From positions 193,511-257,510 of the forward strand of contig CAWHZU010000002.1 in the NCBI GenBank assembly GCA_963833885.1: 64,000 nucleotides of DNA. The letters run 5' to 3'. Positions 49,725-59,196 of this stretch are shown one piece after another. The notes under the pieces are model-generated. The model was given only the letters and a program-made list of their open reading frames with translations, did not search any database and was not told where the DNA came from. The DNA comes from JASHPR01 sp963833885 (GTDB lineage Bacteria; Actinomycetota; Actinomycetes; Streptosporangiales; Streptosporangiaceae). A program made the translations under genes and the position numbers. The first letter of the stretch is position 1; every line of letters starts with the position of its first letter.

Positions 49725-51836
49725 TTATTGCTGGCCGCCGATGCCATCGCGCGCTTGCTGAACCAGGCTCTCGAATAGGTTCTGCGCGTTGGCGATCTGG
49801 TTTTCCAGCTTGTCAATCTGCGTCCGGATCTGGCCACGGTCTTCCGGACTGCTGGTGGCCAGTTCGGCTTGGAGCTTGTCCACCGCCGCCTGATCGGCTT
49901 GCTGGACGTTCTGCGCGAGCTGCTGGGCTACCCACGTGGGGGGGTCCTGGCCTGCCGGTGGCGGGGCGACGAGGTGGCTGGCGATCAGGGCATTGGCGAT
50001 CGGCACCCACATGCCGGATTTCAGGTCGTAGAAGGCATCATCGCCGTCCTGGAGAGCCTGGGCCGGGTCCGTCGAGTCAGACAGGGAACTCCCGATTACA
50101 GGGCCCGATAGGGCATTGGCCAGCTCAGCGGAGTCCACCACGCCCTGAACCACGCCACCCCCTGGGATGAGCCCAAGCGCGACGCCAAGGCCACCCTGCA
50201 GAATGCTGTCCATCTCCTGGTTCTCAGCCGCGGCGGCTGCTGCCTGTTCCACTGTGCTGAAGTGGAGCCCGTTCTGGGCACGCTGGAGCAGTCCGGCTAG
50301 CGCTGATTCGTAGGTCAGCGGCATATCATCGCCGGGGTTCTTGACGGCGATGACAGCAGCCACGCCGATGTCACCGCGGACTTGGGCCAGGAATGTCCCG
50401 AACGCCGACGGATTGCGCAGTGCCTGCTGGATCAGTTTCTGCTCATTGGCCGAGGTGAGGCTAATGCCCCAGACGCTGCCAAAATGCGTAGTCTCGGTGC
50501 TAGTAAGGGAGGGATCGTCCGCGGAGACGGCTAGGTCGAACCGGAAGTTCGTCATCAGCCGTGTCAGCGCCGCCTGAACCTGCGGGCTGACGGTTACGGC
50601 GTCGTCCCCGGTCGCTGGGGGCAGGCCCCGGACGATGTTCACCGCGGCTTCGGCACTCCAATCAGCCTGCGTGGTATCGCCGCGGGGGGCGGAGACGGCG
50701 GCTGTGAGGAACCCGCCGATGGCCTGCTGAGACCACGGCACCTGGTACTGGTCCCATGGCCCTTCAGGGCCGGTGTAGTCGGGGAAGGCGGTCATGCCGC
50801 CCCGCTCGTCGTAGCTGAGGTTGCCGTAGTGCACGAACTGCCAGGTCATGAGCTGCTTCGCGATGGCCGGGCCGTCCGGCGTCGACAATGTGTATGCGGC
50901 AGCGGCTTGGTTGCTGGTGTCCAGTTTCAGCAGGGTCATGGTGGGGTCGAATCGTGCCAGCGCCCGGTTGACGAGCTCGCCGTTCAGGTTCGTACCCGAG
51001 CTGACGAGCTGCCGCCAGTTCATCGGAACGGTGAAGTTGCCCGCGCGCTCCGCGTTAAGCAGCGAAGCGGTGACACTGCCCAGCACTTGGGCACCGGTCC
51101 CGGTGCCATAGGCATGCCCGTCCGGTCCGCTGGCCAGCAGCATCGCCGCCGACCACGGATTCTTTTGGCTGGCCGCAGTGAAAGCGGCCACCAGGGCCTC
51201 GCTCTGTTGCGCGCTCAGGCCCTGGCCCGGTGGCAGACTGCACGTCAGCGCCAGGGACGAGGCAAAGGTGCTTAGGATTTTCGTATCCTTAGCGGACAGC
51301 ACGTTGATGCCGCCGCCGTCCTCGTCATGGAGAGTCGCGGCCAGTGCTCCGGCAGCCTTCGCGGCCTGCGGCTGGGACCAGAAGTCGGCCAGGAACGTGG
51401 CGTCCCCTGCGTGATGTTGAAGATCTTCTTCGACCTCCACGATCAGGGCGCGCGCAGCCCTGGGATCCTTTCCGGACTCGGCCTCGGCCTGGGCCAGCAG
51501 CTTGGCATCTGCCTGGGCGCTGGCGGCATTCAGCGGCCCTACCCTGAAAAGCCACGGCATGTGGATCATGCCGCCAGGCAAATCGGCAGCTGCCTTCTTC
51601 TCCCAGGCCATAGCCATGTTGGATCGTGTGCGGATGTCGGCCGCGTCGTCGGCCGATTTGTGCTGGGCCTGCTGGAGCGGGGAGAGGTTGATCGGTGTCC
51701 CCTGCCCGCCCGACCAGTACTCGTTTAGAGTGCTGACGATCGTCGGCACGGTTGCTGCCAGCACGTCCCGCAGTTGCTCTAACTTGGAGGCCAGCTCGTT
51801 CAGTCGGCCGGGCTGGACTCCGACCTCATCGCCCAT
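49725..51836 (-). CDS. 703-residue protein of the WXG/secretion locus, unrecognised
   Basis: No family is recognised. The N-terminal 85 residues (RLNELASKLEQLRDVLAATV, then NEYWSGGQGTP) look like a WXG100-type helical hairpin, whose W-S-G occupies the turn. The middle is mixed helical. Near residues 540-580 a small hydrophobic stretch appears (GGLGVALGLIPGGGVVQGVV). The C-terminus is a coiled-coil-like region (VDKLQAELATSSPEDRGQIR, DKLENQIANAQNLFESLVQQ). There is no classical signal peptide. With a WXG gene 102 bases upstream and an EccC ATPase nearby, it is a good candidate for a type VII substrate or toxin-like effector. Confidence 0.8.
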   Translation of the reverse strand: MGDEVGVQPGRLNELASKLEQLRDVLAATVPTIVSTLNEYWSGGQGTPINLSPLQQAQHKSADDAADIRTRSNMAMAWEKKAAADLPGGMIHMPWLFRVGPLNAASAQADAKLLAQAEAESGKDPRAARALIVEVEEDLQHHAGDATFLADFWSQPQAAKAAGALAATLHDEDGGGINVLSAKDTKILSTFASSLALTCSLPPGQGLSAQQSEALVAAFTAASQKNPWSAAMLLASGPDGHAYGTGTGAQVLGSVTASLLNAERAGNFTVPMNWRQLVSSGTNLNGELVNRALARFDPTMTLLKLDTSNQAAAAYTLSTPDGPAIAKQLMTWQFVHYGNLSYDERGGMTAFPDYTGPEGPWDQYQVPWSQQAIGGFLTAAVSAPRGDTTQADWSAEAAVNIVRGLPPATGDDAVTVSPQVQAALTRLMTNFRFDLAVSADDPSLTSTETTHFGSVWGISLTSANEQKLIQQALRNPSAFGTFLAQVRGDIGVAAVIAVKNPGDDMPLTYESALAGLLQRAQNGLHFSTVEQAAAAAAENQEMDSILQGGLGVALGLIPGGGVVQGVVDSAELANALSGPVIGSSLSDSTDPAQALQDGDDAFYDLKSGMWVPIANALIASHLVAPPPAGQDPPTWVAQQLAQNVQQADQAAVDKLQAELATSSPEDRGQIRTQIDKLENQIANAQNLFESLVQQARDGIGGQQ

Positions 51837-51938
51837 CGGGATTTACCCCCGTTCAGCACTTCGCTCTCCCTGCCACAACAGCGCGGCCCGTTCGTCTCGC
51901 GGCGCGAGACGCCCCCGGGGCGCTCAGGCGTTCGATGC

Positions 51939-52223
51939 CTAGCGGTGTTGTGCTTCGATCTGCATCATCTGCGTCTGGACCGCGGACACGATGGCTGACT
52001 CCGCGGACGGCAGGTCGTTAAGGCAACTCTGCACAGCATGGTAGAAACTCTCCCACTCGCCGGCCCATGCGGTCGCCGCGTTACCTTCCCAGGTTTCTGG
52101 TGTCAGCCAAGGCTTGACGCCCCTAATCGCGGCACTGATGGCGTCGGCAGCGGCCTGCACCTTGTTCATGTCCGCCTCGGCATCCGAGACTGCCTGACCA
52201 ACGATGTCTCCCATAACGTCCAC
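51939..52223 (-). CDS. WXG100-like protein
   Basis: A 94-residue all-helical protein with the central turn LTPETWEGNAATAWAGEWES (W-E-G), the mark of Esx/WXG100 secretion partners. The start is taken as ATG 52223. It precedes the 703-residue protein on the same strand, so the pair could form a secreted complex. It is divergent from the second small WXG-like gene. Confidence 0.85.
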   Translation of the reverse strand: MDVMGDIVGQAVSDAEADMNKVQAAADAISAAIRGVKPWLTPETWEGNAATAWAGEWESFYHAVQSCLNDLPSAESAIVSAVQTQMMQIEAQHR

Positions 52224-52459
52224 ATTTTACGCGCGCCTTGTGCATATTTCCATGATGTGACCAGTTTTACGAAAAACGGTTGTTGTGCACGCTGAGGACC
52301 GATAACACATATTTAGGTCACATTTAGGTCACGGAGTGAGCCGATCCCGACCCCTATCACGGCACCATTACGTAACGATTGTCTCGTACAGTTCACGGGG
52401 CGAGCGCCAAGGGGGCGTGCGGTGGGGGACCCACGACAATCACGGAGGGTGAGTAGCTA
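52224..52459. promoter_or_regulatory. divergent promoter region of the two WXG-type genes
   Basis: A 236-base AT-rich stretch. ATTTAGGTCAC is repeated in tandem at 52311-52321 and 52322-52332, and a TTACGTAA palindrome lies at about 52370. These are plausible binding sites for a regulator of both genes. The unusual base composition relative to the window may also reflect transfer. Confidence 0.5.
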
Positions 52460-52735
52460 ATGGGATCGCCATTCATCGGGGTCGACGTAGCGGGAGTCCA
52501 GACGTGGAAGATCACGCTGGACAACGCGCACAACCAGATTATCGAGGCGTTAAACCGCTACCGAACTATCGCTCAGCAGAACGTTGAGGTCGCGCACGGC
52601 GCGCACTTCCGGAACCTCGACTCGCAGTGCGAGCAGATCACGAACAAGCACCTGAACGAACACAACCAGCTGCACGAGCAGTACACGAAGGACACAACCA
52701 CCCTGGTCCAGAACATTCAGGCGATCGCTGGCTGA
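52460..52735 (+). CDS. small helical WXG100-like protein
   Basis: A 91-residue protein of WXG100 size and helical character but without a canonical W-x-G. It contains ALNRYRTIAQQNVEVAHGAH and a polar, histidine- and glutamine-rich C-terminal helix (NKHLNEHNQLHEQYTKDTTT). ATG 52460 follows GGAGGG. It is convergent with the EccC-type gene, with a hairpin between. It is probably a secreted partner or an Esx-like chaperone. Confidence 0.7.
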   Translation: MGSPFIGVDVAGVQTWKITLDNAHNQIIEALNRYRTIAQQNVEVAHGAHFRNLDSQCEQITNKHLNEHNQLHEQYTKDTTTLVQNIQAIAG

Positions 52736-52757
52736 GCCAGCCTGGCCTAGCTCCGCC

Positions 52758-52792
52758 ACGGACGCGGCACCGGTCCCGGTTGCCGCGTCCGT
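52758..52792. terminator. bidirectional terminator hairpin
   Basis: A 12-base perfect stem (ACGGACGCGGCA with its complement at 52781-52792) and 11-base loop, between the WXG-like gene and the EccC-type gene, which are convergent. Confidence 0.8.
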
Positions 52793-52804
52793 CATTGTCT
52801 GCCG

Positions 52805-55800
52805 TTACCCGGTGAAGGCAAGTTGGACGGGCGTGAACATGCCCGGCCGCACGAGCAGCCCGCGGCCGAGCGGGCCTGGCCCGGCGTTGCGGGGCAGACG
52901 GATGCCGAACAGGTCGCCGTCCGTTGGCGCTTCGACCGCGACGAGCACGCCGCAGCGAGACTTCAGTGTTTCCTTGATGAAGCCGGAGAAGGCCCGTCCC
53001 AGGTCGCCGGTGGCGCCAGCGATGATCAGGCCGTGCTCCGCGTCCCGCCCGCTGGCGAGGATCTTCTCCAGCGGCGCGGACAGCGGCCCGTTGAAGAGCA
53101 ACTCCGCGTCGTCAACGACAACCGCGTAACGGTCCAGCCCACTGACCGCTGCCGTCACGTCGTCCGGCTCGGCGTCGGAACCGAGCACTCCGAGCACTCC
53201 CTGACGCCCATCCAGCGAACGCAGCGGCGACCGGCGCGGGGTGACCACCAGCACGGACGTGCCGCTGGCAAGCAGCGACGTGGCCATCGTCAGCAGGGTG
53301 GCGGACCGGCCCGATCGCGGCGGCCCGGCGACCGTCAGGCCCGGGCCTTCGTCGCAGATGTCGAGCCCAAGCGGCCCGAGCTCATCGCCGCCGGCGCCGA
53401 CCAGCGCCCACAGCGGGGACGACGGGGTGAAGCCGGGGGCGAGCTGCCACGTCTCCTCGAGCGTGATACGAGACGGCAGCGGGTCCACGCGCAGCGGCCG
53501 CTGCGTCCCGCCAGGCGGACCGTACTTGGCCAGCGATGCCTCGCCCAGCCGCTGCAACGCTGCCACCTGCGCCGGTCCCGATGCATCGGCGTCGAGCAGT
53601 GCCACCTGCACCTCGAGCGGATCCGGCGTTCCCTCGATCACGATCCGGCCCGCAGGCTGATGGCTGGGCAGCGAGCGCTCGCTGATCCCCGCGAGAGTCG
53701 AATCCCCCGGGTCGGTGAGCCGCAGCAGCATCCGGCGCTCGAAGACGGTTCCGGTGTGGCCGGTAAGCGCCAGCCGGTCGGTCGTCACGACCGCGCACAG
53801 GCCCACTGCGCCACCCTCGCCCAGTAGCTGCAGGAATCCATCGATGAGCCGGCCGAAGTCGTATTTCTCGAAGGCGGCGTTGAACCCTTCCCACCAGTGC
53901 AGCAGCAGAACCATCCAGGGCAGCCGCTGCGCCGGATCGGCGGTCCGCGCGCGCTGTTCGGCGATCCCGGCGAACCCGCCCGCAGCGAGCAACTGCTGGC
54001 GGCGGGTGATTTCGCCGCGCAGCCGGGCAAGCAGCCGTTCCACCCGTTCTGTCTGGTCGCGGGTGACCACCGCGCCGCAGTGTGGCAGCGAGGTGAGCGG
54101 AAGCAGTGTGCTAGCGCCGCAATCGAGCGCGTAGATGTGCACGTCGGCAGGTGACGCGTGCGCGGCCACCGAGCCGGCGATCGTGCGCAGCACAGTCGAC
54201 CTGCCGCTGCGCGGGGCGCCGGCGATGACCACGTGGCCGCCGTGTGCGATATCGAGGACCATGAGCTCGCGAGTCTGCCGGGTCGGAATGTCAGTCACAC
54301 CGAACGGAACGAGTGGTGCGTCACCGGCTGTCGGCTCCCCAGCAGAATGCAGTTCGTCGATCGTGACAAGTTTCGACAGCGGCGGCAGCCAGGGACTGTG
54401 CTGCGGCGGAATGCCCAGTCCTTCGCTGGCCCGCTTGATCGCGTCCAGGAGAACCTTCAGATCGGTGAGTTCCTCCTCTTCCCGCTTTTTCACTGCATGG
54501 GGATGCGGCTCCGCCCGACCCAGGTCCGTCCAGCCGACTCGCGCCGCCCACACCAGACTGCGGGCTTCGGCGTCCGCCTGCGGTCTGCTGCCCCCTAGGT
54601 AGCCGGCCTGGAAAGGCACAAGCGATGCGTGGCCGAGGCGGACATACGCACGCCCAGGAGTTGCCTTCGCGATGTGAGCAGCATCCGGGGCATCGATGAC
54701 ATCGGTGCTGTCGGCCTGGTCGGTGACCCGTAGGGCGATCCGCAGGTTGGTGTTCGCCCTGATGTCGGCGGACACGACTCCGGACGGTCGCTGGGTCGCC
54801 AGGATCAGGTGGATGCCCAGAGAAGCGCCCTGCGCCGCGATGCCGACCAACCCGGTGACAAAGTCCGGCAGTTCCCCTGCCATCTGCGCGAACTCGTCGA
54901 TGACGATCACCAGTCGCGGTAGGGGAGCCAGCGTGGCGCCTGGAACCTTGAGCCCGCTCCGCAAAGAGCGCATCCGCAGGCCGACGTACTCCTCGATGTC
55001 CTTGGCGCCAGCCGCATCCAGGACCCTCTTGCGCCGGGTCAGCTCGGCCTTCAGCGACGCCAGTGCCCGTACGACCAGGTGTGCGTCGAGGTCGCTGACC
55101 ATGCCGACGGTATGTGGGAGATCGACGAAATCCTTGAACGCGGCGGCGCCCTTGTAGTCGACCAGGACGAAGGTCATGGCGTCGGGGCGGTTCTCGACGG
55201 CGAGGGACGCCACCATGGTCTGCAACAGTTCAGACTTGCCCGCACGGGTGGTCCCGGCGATCAGACCGTGCGGGCCGTCGCGGTGCAGGTCGATGGTAAA
55301 CGGCCCGTCAACGCCCTCACCGACCACGGCGGTGGTGGAACTGCCGCCTGCTTGCCATCGGGCCGCGATCTTCCCTGGCGTGGGCGGATCCAGCCCGAGA
55401 ACGTCGAGCTGCCGACTAGAGTCTGGCAGGCGCATGCCGCCTTCCTGATCGGTGATGTCGCGTATCGGGGCGATGCCGCGAGCCAGGCGCATACACCATC
55501 CGGGTCGCACGAACTCCGGCCGGACGTCCTTGACTTGGGCAGCACCCGTCTGCTGTACGCGGAGCCCGTCGCTTTCTACGACTGTCACCGCCTGGCACTC
55601 GGACGGCAACAGCCGTTCATCGCTGTCCAGGCAAATCGCGTAGACGCCGACCTGCGGGCCGTCAGCCAAGATCGTCGGGATGCCGGCCTGAGCGCGCAGT
55701 CCGCGCGACCCGTCCAGGACGACCAGGATGTCCCGGGGAGAAGGATCCGCCGGCCTGCCTCCGCGGAGCGATTGCCTGGCAGTGATCAGATCCGTCAGCT

Positions 55801-57274
55801 CACGGATCCGCGCGGCCCTGGTATCAGCGTCGTTTCCGACCAGGGCCACCGCACTCGAGTCTGGCTGCCTGCAATGGGGCAGCCATCGCACCCATTCCCA
55901 GGTCGCCTGAGCCGTTTGCCGCGCCGAGGGATCCGTCAGAAGATAGATCTGCAAGTCGTTAGGGCTGTGCAAGGTCGCGGCCTGGGCCACGAGCCAGCTG
56001 CCGATCTGCTGCGGCGTTCCGCCAGGCCCGGCCACACCCAAGACGCCGCGTTCATAGAGCGAGATCGTGACGGGGCAGTCGGGAATCGGCAGGACTGCGC
56101 GGCTCTTGGGCTCATCGACATTCGGGTCATGAAGCTCGACCCTCGACGGAAGGTCGGCGGTGCCGACCCTCAGCAGCAGGAAATCCGGGTCGCTGCGGCG
56201 CCGCTCCCACAGTCGGCGCCGCGGCCCGGTGGCAATCGCCAAAACGGCCGCCGGATCGGGACAGCTCGCTCGGCGCTGATCGCGCTCGGCCTCGAGCGCC
56301 TCGCGCGCGTTGTTCTCGATTCGCTCCCTGTGCTCCTGGTACTTGGCATACTTCTGCGCATAGCTCTTGCGGCCCTGTCTGCGCTTGGTGAGGCTATTGG
56401 CGAGCATCAGCACAGGCCCAAGCACAGCTACCGCTATCCAGATCAACTTGCCCGACGTCCCTGCTATCAGACCGCCTACGGCCGCCGGGGCTAGCCCTAA
56501 CAGGGCGTTGATCAGGCGAGCCTGATCCTTGGCCGGAGCGTCGGGGATCTTGAACGTGCCCTCGCCGACCGGAGGCAGCAGCCGTGGCGGCCGGTTGAAG
56601 TCAAGACCGGCTCCGCCCTCACTGGGGTGAAGCGCCGCATCAGGCCGCTCGCATAGGGCGAGTTCGAGCAGGCTCTCCCCGACGGCCACCTGGTGCCCGG
56701 GCAACCACTGCACCTTCGCGGTGAGCGGCTCACGCTCCAGCGTGGCTGCCGCCTCCCCGATGGGGCTGACCTCGCATGCGCCCTTGGTGTCTATCGTCAG
56801 GCGCAATGCACTTGGGGGAACACCCGGATCCGGCACCCAGACGAACGCCTGGCTCGCGCTGCCAACCTCCGCGGTACCGGGAGGAAGCCGGTGGATCGCG
56901 CCCGCTGCGGGACCGCCCACAACCCTGATCTCCGCGAGCCCGCTGGCTTCCTCCGGCAGGCAGCCGCTCGCATCGCCCAGGCTGACCACACAACCAGGGC
57001 GCAGCGGCGATTCGGCGACCGCCAGCAAAGGGTCAATCAGCCGGCCATCTACGTATAACGGTGCGCCGACCGCCGGCAACGATGCGCCGACCGTGTGCGC
57101 AGCGTGGTGCCTGCCAAGACCGGCGGCCCCCAGGGTCGCGGGGACCGTCTCAGCGCGCATCAGTCTGGCAAGCTCTACAGAAACGTCACCAACTCGCGCA
57201 TCCGCATCGGCGTCCACGACGACGTCAGCTAAGCTCCCCCGCGCGGGCGCAGCCGCCGTTAGCAGCATCCGCAT
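52805..57274 (-). CDS. FHA-FtsK/SpoIIIE type VII secretion ATPase (EccC/EssC-like)
   Basis: A 1489-residue motor for WXG100 export. The N-terminal ~220 residues resemble the FHA-type domains of EssC. A membrane segment follows at about 272-295 (LIWIAVAVLGPVLMLANSLT). Three FtsK-type ATPase domains come next. The first has Walker A GTTRAGKS (674-681) and Walker B RLVIVIDEFAQM (787-798). The second has GAPRSGRS (1019-1026), with lysine replaced by arginine and no clear acidic Walker B (MVLLLHWWEGF). The third has GPPRSGRS (1317-1324) and VVVDDAEL. ATG 57274 is used. The other core genes EccB, EccD, EccE and mycosin are not seen in this window. Confidence 0.9.
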   Translation of the reverse strand: MRMLLTAAAPARGSLADVVVDADADARVGDVSVELARLMRAETVPATLGAAGLGRHHAAHTVGASLPAVGAPLYVDGRLIDPLLAVAESPLRPGCVVSLGDASGCLPEEASGLAEIRVVGGPAAGAIHRLPPGTAEVGSASQAFVWVPDPGVPPSALRLTIDTKGACEVSPIGEAAATLEREPLTAKVQWLPGHQVAVGESLLELALCERPDAALHPSEGGAGLDFNRPPRLLPPVGEGTFKIPDAPAKDQARLINALLGLAPAAVGGLIAGTSGKLIWIAVAVLGPVLMLANSLTKRRQGRKSYAQKYAKYQEHRERIENNAREALEAERDQRRASCPDPAAVLAIATGPRRRLWERRRSDPDFLLLRVGTADLPSRVELHDPNVDEPKSRAVLPIPDCPVTISLYERGVLGVAGPGGTPQQIGSWLVAQAATLHSPNDLQIYLLTDPSARQTAQATWEWVRWLPHCRQPDSSAVALVGNDADTRAARIRELTDLITARQSLRGGRPADPSPRDILVVLDGSRGLRAQAGIPTILADGPQVGVYAICLDSDERLLPSECQAVTVVESDGLRVQQTGAAQVKDVRPEFVRPGWCMRLARGIAPIRDITDQEGGMRLPDSSRQLDVLGLDPPTPGKIAARWQAGGSSTTAVVGEGVDGPFTIDLHRDGPHGLIAGTTRAGKSELLQTMVASLAVENRPDAMTFVLVDYKGAAAFKDFVDLPHTVGMVSDLDAHLVVRALASLKAELTRRKRVLDAAGAKDIEEYVGLRMRSLRSGLKVPGATLAPLPRLVIVIDEFAQMAGELPDFVTGLVGIAAQGASLGIHLILATQRPSGVVSADIRANTNLRIALRVTDQADSTDVIDAPDAAHIAKATPGRAYVRLGHASLVPFQAGYLGGSRPQADAEARSLVWAARVGWTDLGRAEPHPHAVKKREEEELTDLKVLLDAIKRASEGLGIPPQHSPWLPPLSKLVTIDELHSAGEPTAGDAPLVPFGVTDIPTRQTRELMVLDIAHGGHVVIAGAPRSGRSTVLRTIAGSVAAHASPADVHIYALDCGASTLLPLTSLPHCGAVVTRDQTERVERLLARLRGEITRRQQLLAAGGFAGIAEQRARTADPAQRLPWMVLLLHWWEGFNAAFEKYDFGRLIDGFLQLLGEGGAVGLCAVVTTDRLALTGHTGTVFERRMLLRLTDPGDSTLAGISERSLPSHQPAGRIVIEGTPDPLEVQVALLDADASGPAQVAALQRLGEASLAKYGPPGGTQRPLRVDPLPSRITLEETWQLAPGFTPSSPLWALVGAGGDELGPLGLDICDEGPGLTVAGPPRSGRSATLLTMATSLLASGTSVLVVTPRRSPLRSLDGRQGVLGVLGSDAEPDDVTAAVSGLDRYAVVVDDAELLFNGPLSAPLEKILASGRDAEHGLIIAGATGDLGRAFSGFIKETLKSRCGVLVAVEAPTDGDLFGIRLPRNAGPGPLGRGLLVRPGMFTPVQLAFTG

Positions 57275-57660
57275 ACGTTCCCTCTTCCCCTATGAACGCT
57301 GGCCGTCGCTCCCGCGCCCGTCAGCGGGCCCCCCTCAGCGCGCGCCTTCCCCGTCAAGTCATTGAACCCAGTATCGCCCCGGCCAGGGCGCTTTGGGGGC
57401 CATAACGTGCATGGCGGTCATAATCGGTCGATCAGCAACCTTGCTCGGCCATTCCACAGTAATGGCATCCAGCAACAGCTTTCACTGCTCGCTCGTCAGC
57501 CTCAGCCAGCACCGAGGCGATGGGTCTTGAACAGCACGTGTTTCGACACGGCGAACGCACAGAGTTCTAAGCATCAAGATTTGGCCACGATTTCGGATGA
57601 TCCGCTCATAAGATGTCGATGGTCGCATATGCAGAAGACCGACATGAACGGGGAAGATCA
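57275..57660. promoter_or_regulatory. 386-base region before kinase 1, with a conserved leader
   Basis: The divergent space between the secretion ATPase and the first kinase contains no supported gene. The last 70 bases (57591-57660) align with 60720-60788 before kinase 3, sharing CGCTCATA and GGAAGATCA. Kinase 2 is preceded by the same ribosome-site segment. The shared leader probably contains the promoter and translation signals copied with the genes. Confidence 0.5.
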
Positions 57661-59109
57661 ATGTCGGGGGACAACATCCGCACGCAGGAACGGCTGATAG
57701 AAGGCCGGTTCCAGTTATTGCGCGAACTGGGCCGGGGGGGCATGGGCGTGGTCTGGCTCGCCGATGACCTGCAGCTCTACCGCCGGGTAGCCGTCAAGGA
57801 ACTGCGGCCGCCGCCCGGTTTATCGCCTGACGACCGCGACGTCCACGCACGCCGGGCGCTCCGGGAAGCACGCAGTGCCGCCCGCATCCAGCATCCCAAC
57901 GCCGTCACCCTCTACCACAGCGTGCCCGCTACCGCCGCCGACGATGCCGTCTACCTCATCATGGAGCTCGTCGACGGCTCCACCCTCGCCCAGCTCATCC
58001 GGGCCAACGGGCCCCTGCCCGAGTCCACCGTGGCCGCCTGGGGCATCCAGCTGCTCGACGTCCTGCAGGCCGCGCACGACCTCGGCATCGTGCACCGCGA
58101 CATCAAACCCGCCAACATCATGATCACCGCCGCGAACCAGGTGAAACTCACCGACTTCGGCATCGCGCACACCGTCGGCGACCCCCGCCTCACCCACACC
58201 GGCACCATGGGCACCCAGGCCTACATGGCACCCGAACTGTTCAACGCCAAGCCCATCACCCCCGCAGCCGACCTATGGTCCCTCGGCGCCACCCTCTACC
58301 ACGCCGCCCACGGACACGGGCCCTTCGACCGCGAAACCACCGAAGCCATCCTGCGCGCCATCCTCATCGACGACATCCCCGCCCCGCACTGCACACCCGG
58401 CCTTTCACAGGCGATCTCGGCACTGCTGAGACGCGACCCCGCCCAGCGCGCCACCATCCCGCAGGCCCGCGCCCAGCTGCTGGCAGCCACCGAAACCCCG
58501 CCAGACACCACCGCGAAATCACCACCCCCCGCACGGCCGCCGTCGCGCCCGACCCAGCCACCTCCGCATCCGACGCAGCCGCCTTCAGGCCCGGACATGG
58601 CGGCGCGACCCGACACCCACGCGCGGCCAGCGGCTGACACCCGCGCGTTCACTAACATGCCGAACCCCTTTGTCCGCGGCCTCGTCCGGTTCGGCTGGAT
58701 CATCGCCCTTGTCATCTTCCTCTGGTCGTTGCCGAACCGCGCACCCGGTTTGGGGGGAACAATGATCTTGGTCTTGGCGTCCTATCCAATCATTTCCCGG
58801 CTGATCCGGTCACAGTGGTTTGCCCTGACGCTCAGCCCCCCGGGCCTGACGGTCGAACTCGGATTAGCCACCAAGCAGCAAGAGAGAACGGTGAATATCC
58901 CCTGGGACCGGCTTATCCGAATCGGCACTATGAGACGAAGATCCAGGCATTACCTGTGCGCATGGGTTCCTGCCATAGGTCCCGTGCCCGAAAAGTCGGT
59001 GCGCCTGTGTCCGCTGGGGTCTCCTCGGTTCCCGGTCGATGCGATCCTGGCCGAGATCCAGCGGCGCTATCCCACGGTTGCCATAGAGCAGGCATGGAGA
59101 CAGCAATGA
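57661..59109 (+). CDS. Ser/Thr protein kinase 1 with C-terminal membrane and PH-like domain
   Basis: A 482-residue Hanks-type kinase. The glycine loop is ELGRGGMGVVW (G24-V31 region), the ATP lysine is K46 (VAVKEL), the catalytic loop is HRDIKPANIM (from H145), and DFG starts at D165. After a proline-rich linker come two hydrophobic segments (VRFGWIIALVIFLWSL and TMILVLASYPIISRLI) and a beta-rich tail (WFALTLSPPGLTVELGL ... CPLGSPRFPVDAI). That tail recurs in kinase 3. ATG 57661 has GGGGAAG upstream; the frame opens 48 bases earlier. Likely substrates are threonines in nearby proteins read by the FHA domains. Confidence 0.93.
   Translation: MSGDNIRTQERLIEGRFQLLRELGRGGMGVVWLADDLQLYRRVAVKELRPPPGLSPDDRDVHARRALREARSAARIQHPNAVTLYHSVPATAADDAVYLIMELVDGSTLAQLIRANGPLPESTVAAWGIQLLDVLQAAHDLGIVHRDIKPANIMITAANQVKLTDFGIAHTVGDPRLTHTGTMGTQAYMAPELFNAKPITPAADLWSLGATLYHAAHGHGPFDRETTEAILRAILIDDIPAPHCTPGLSQAISALLRRDPAQRATIPQARAQLLAATETPPDTTAKSPPPARPPSRPTQPPPHPTQPPSGPDMAARPDTHARPAADTRAFTNMPNPFVRGLVRFGWIIALVIFLWSLPNRAPGLGGTMILVLASYPIISRLIRSQWFALTLSPPGLTVELGLATKQQERTVNIPWDRLIRIGTMRRRSRHYLCAWVPAIGPVPEKSVRLCPLGSPRFPVDAILAEIQRRYPTVAIEQAWRQQ
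58108..58460 (+). repeat. 353-bp block identical to kinase 2
   Basis: Matches 59644-59996 base for base, with an offset of 1,536, on direct reading. It covers the kinase C-lobe from just after HRDIK. Sequence on either side has diverged, the pattern expected of gene conversion between tandem paralogues. Confidence 0.85.
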
Positions 59110-59196
59110 ATCAGGACAAGCGGTCAGGTTGCCGGGCTCTCCCACTCCACGTGCTGACTTCGCTTGAAGGATCATCGACATGAACGGGGAAGATCA

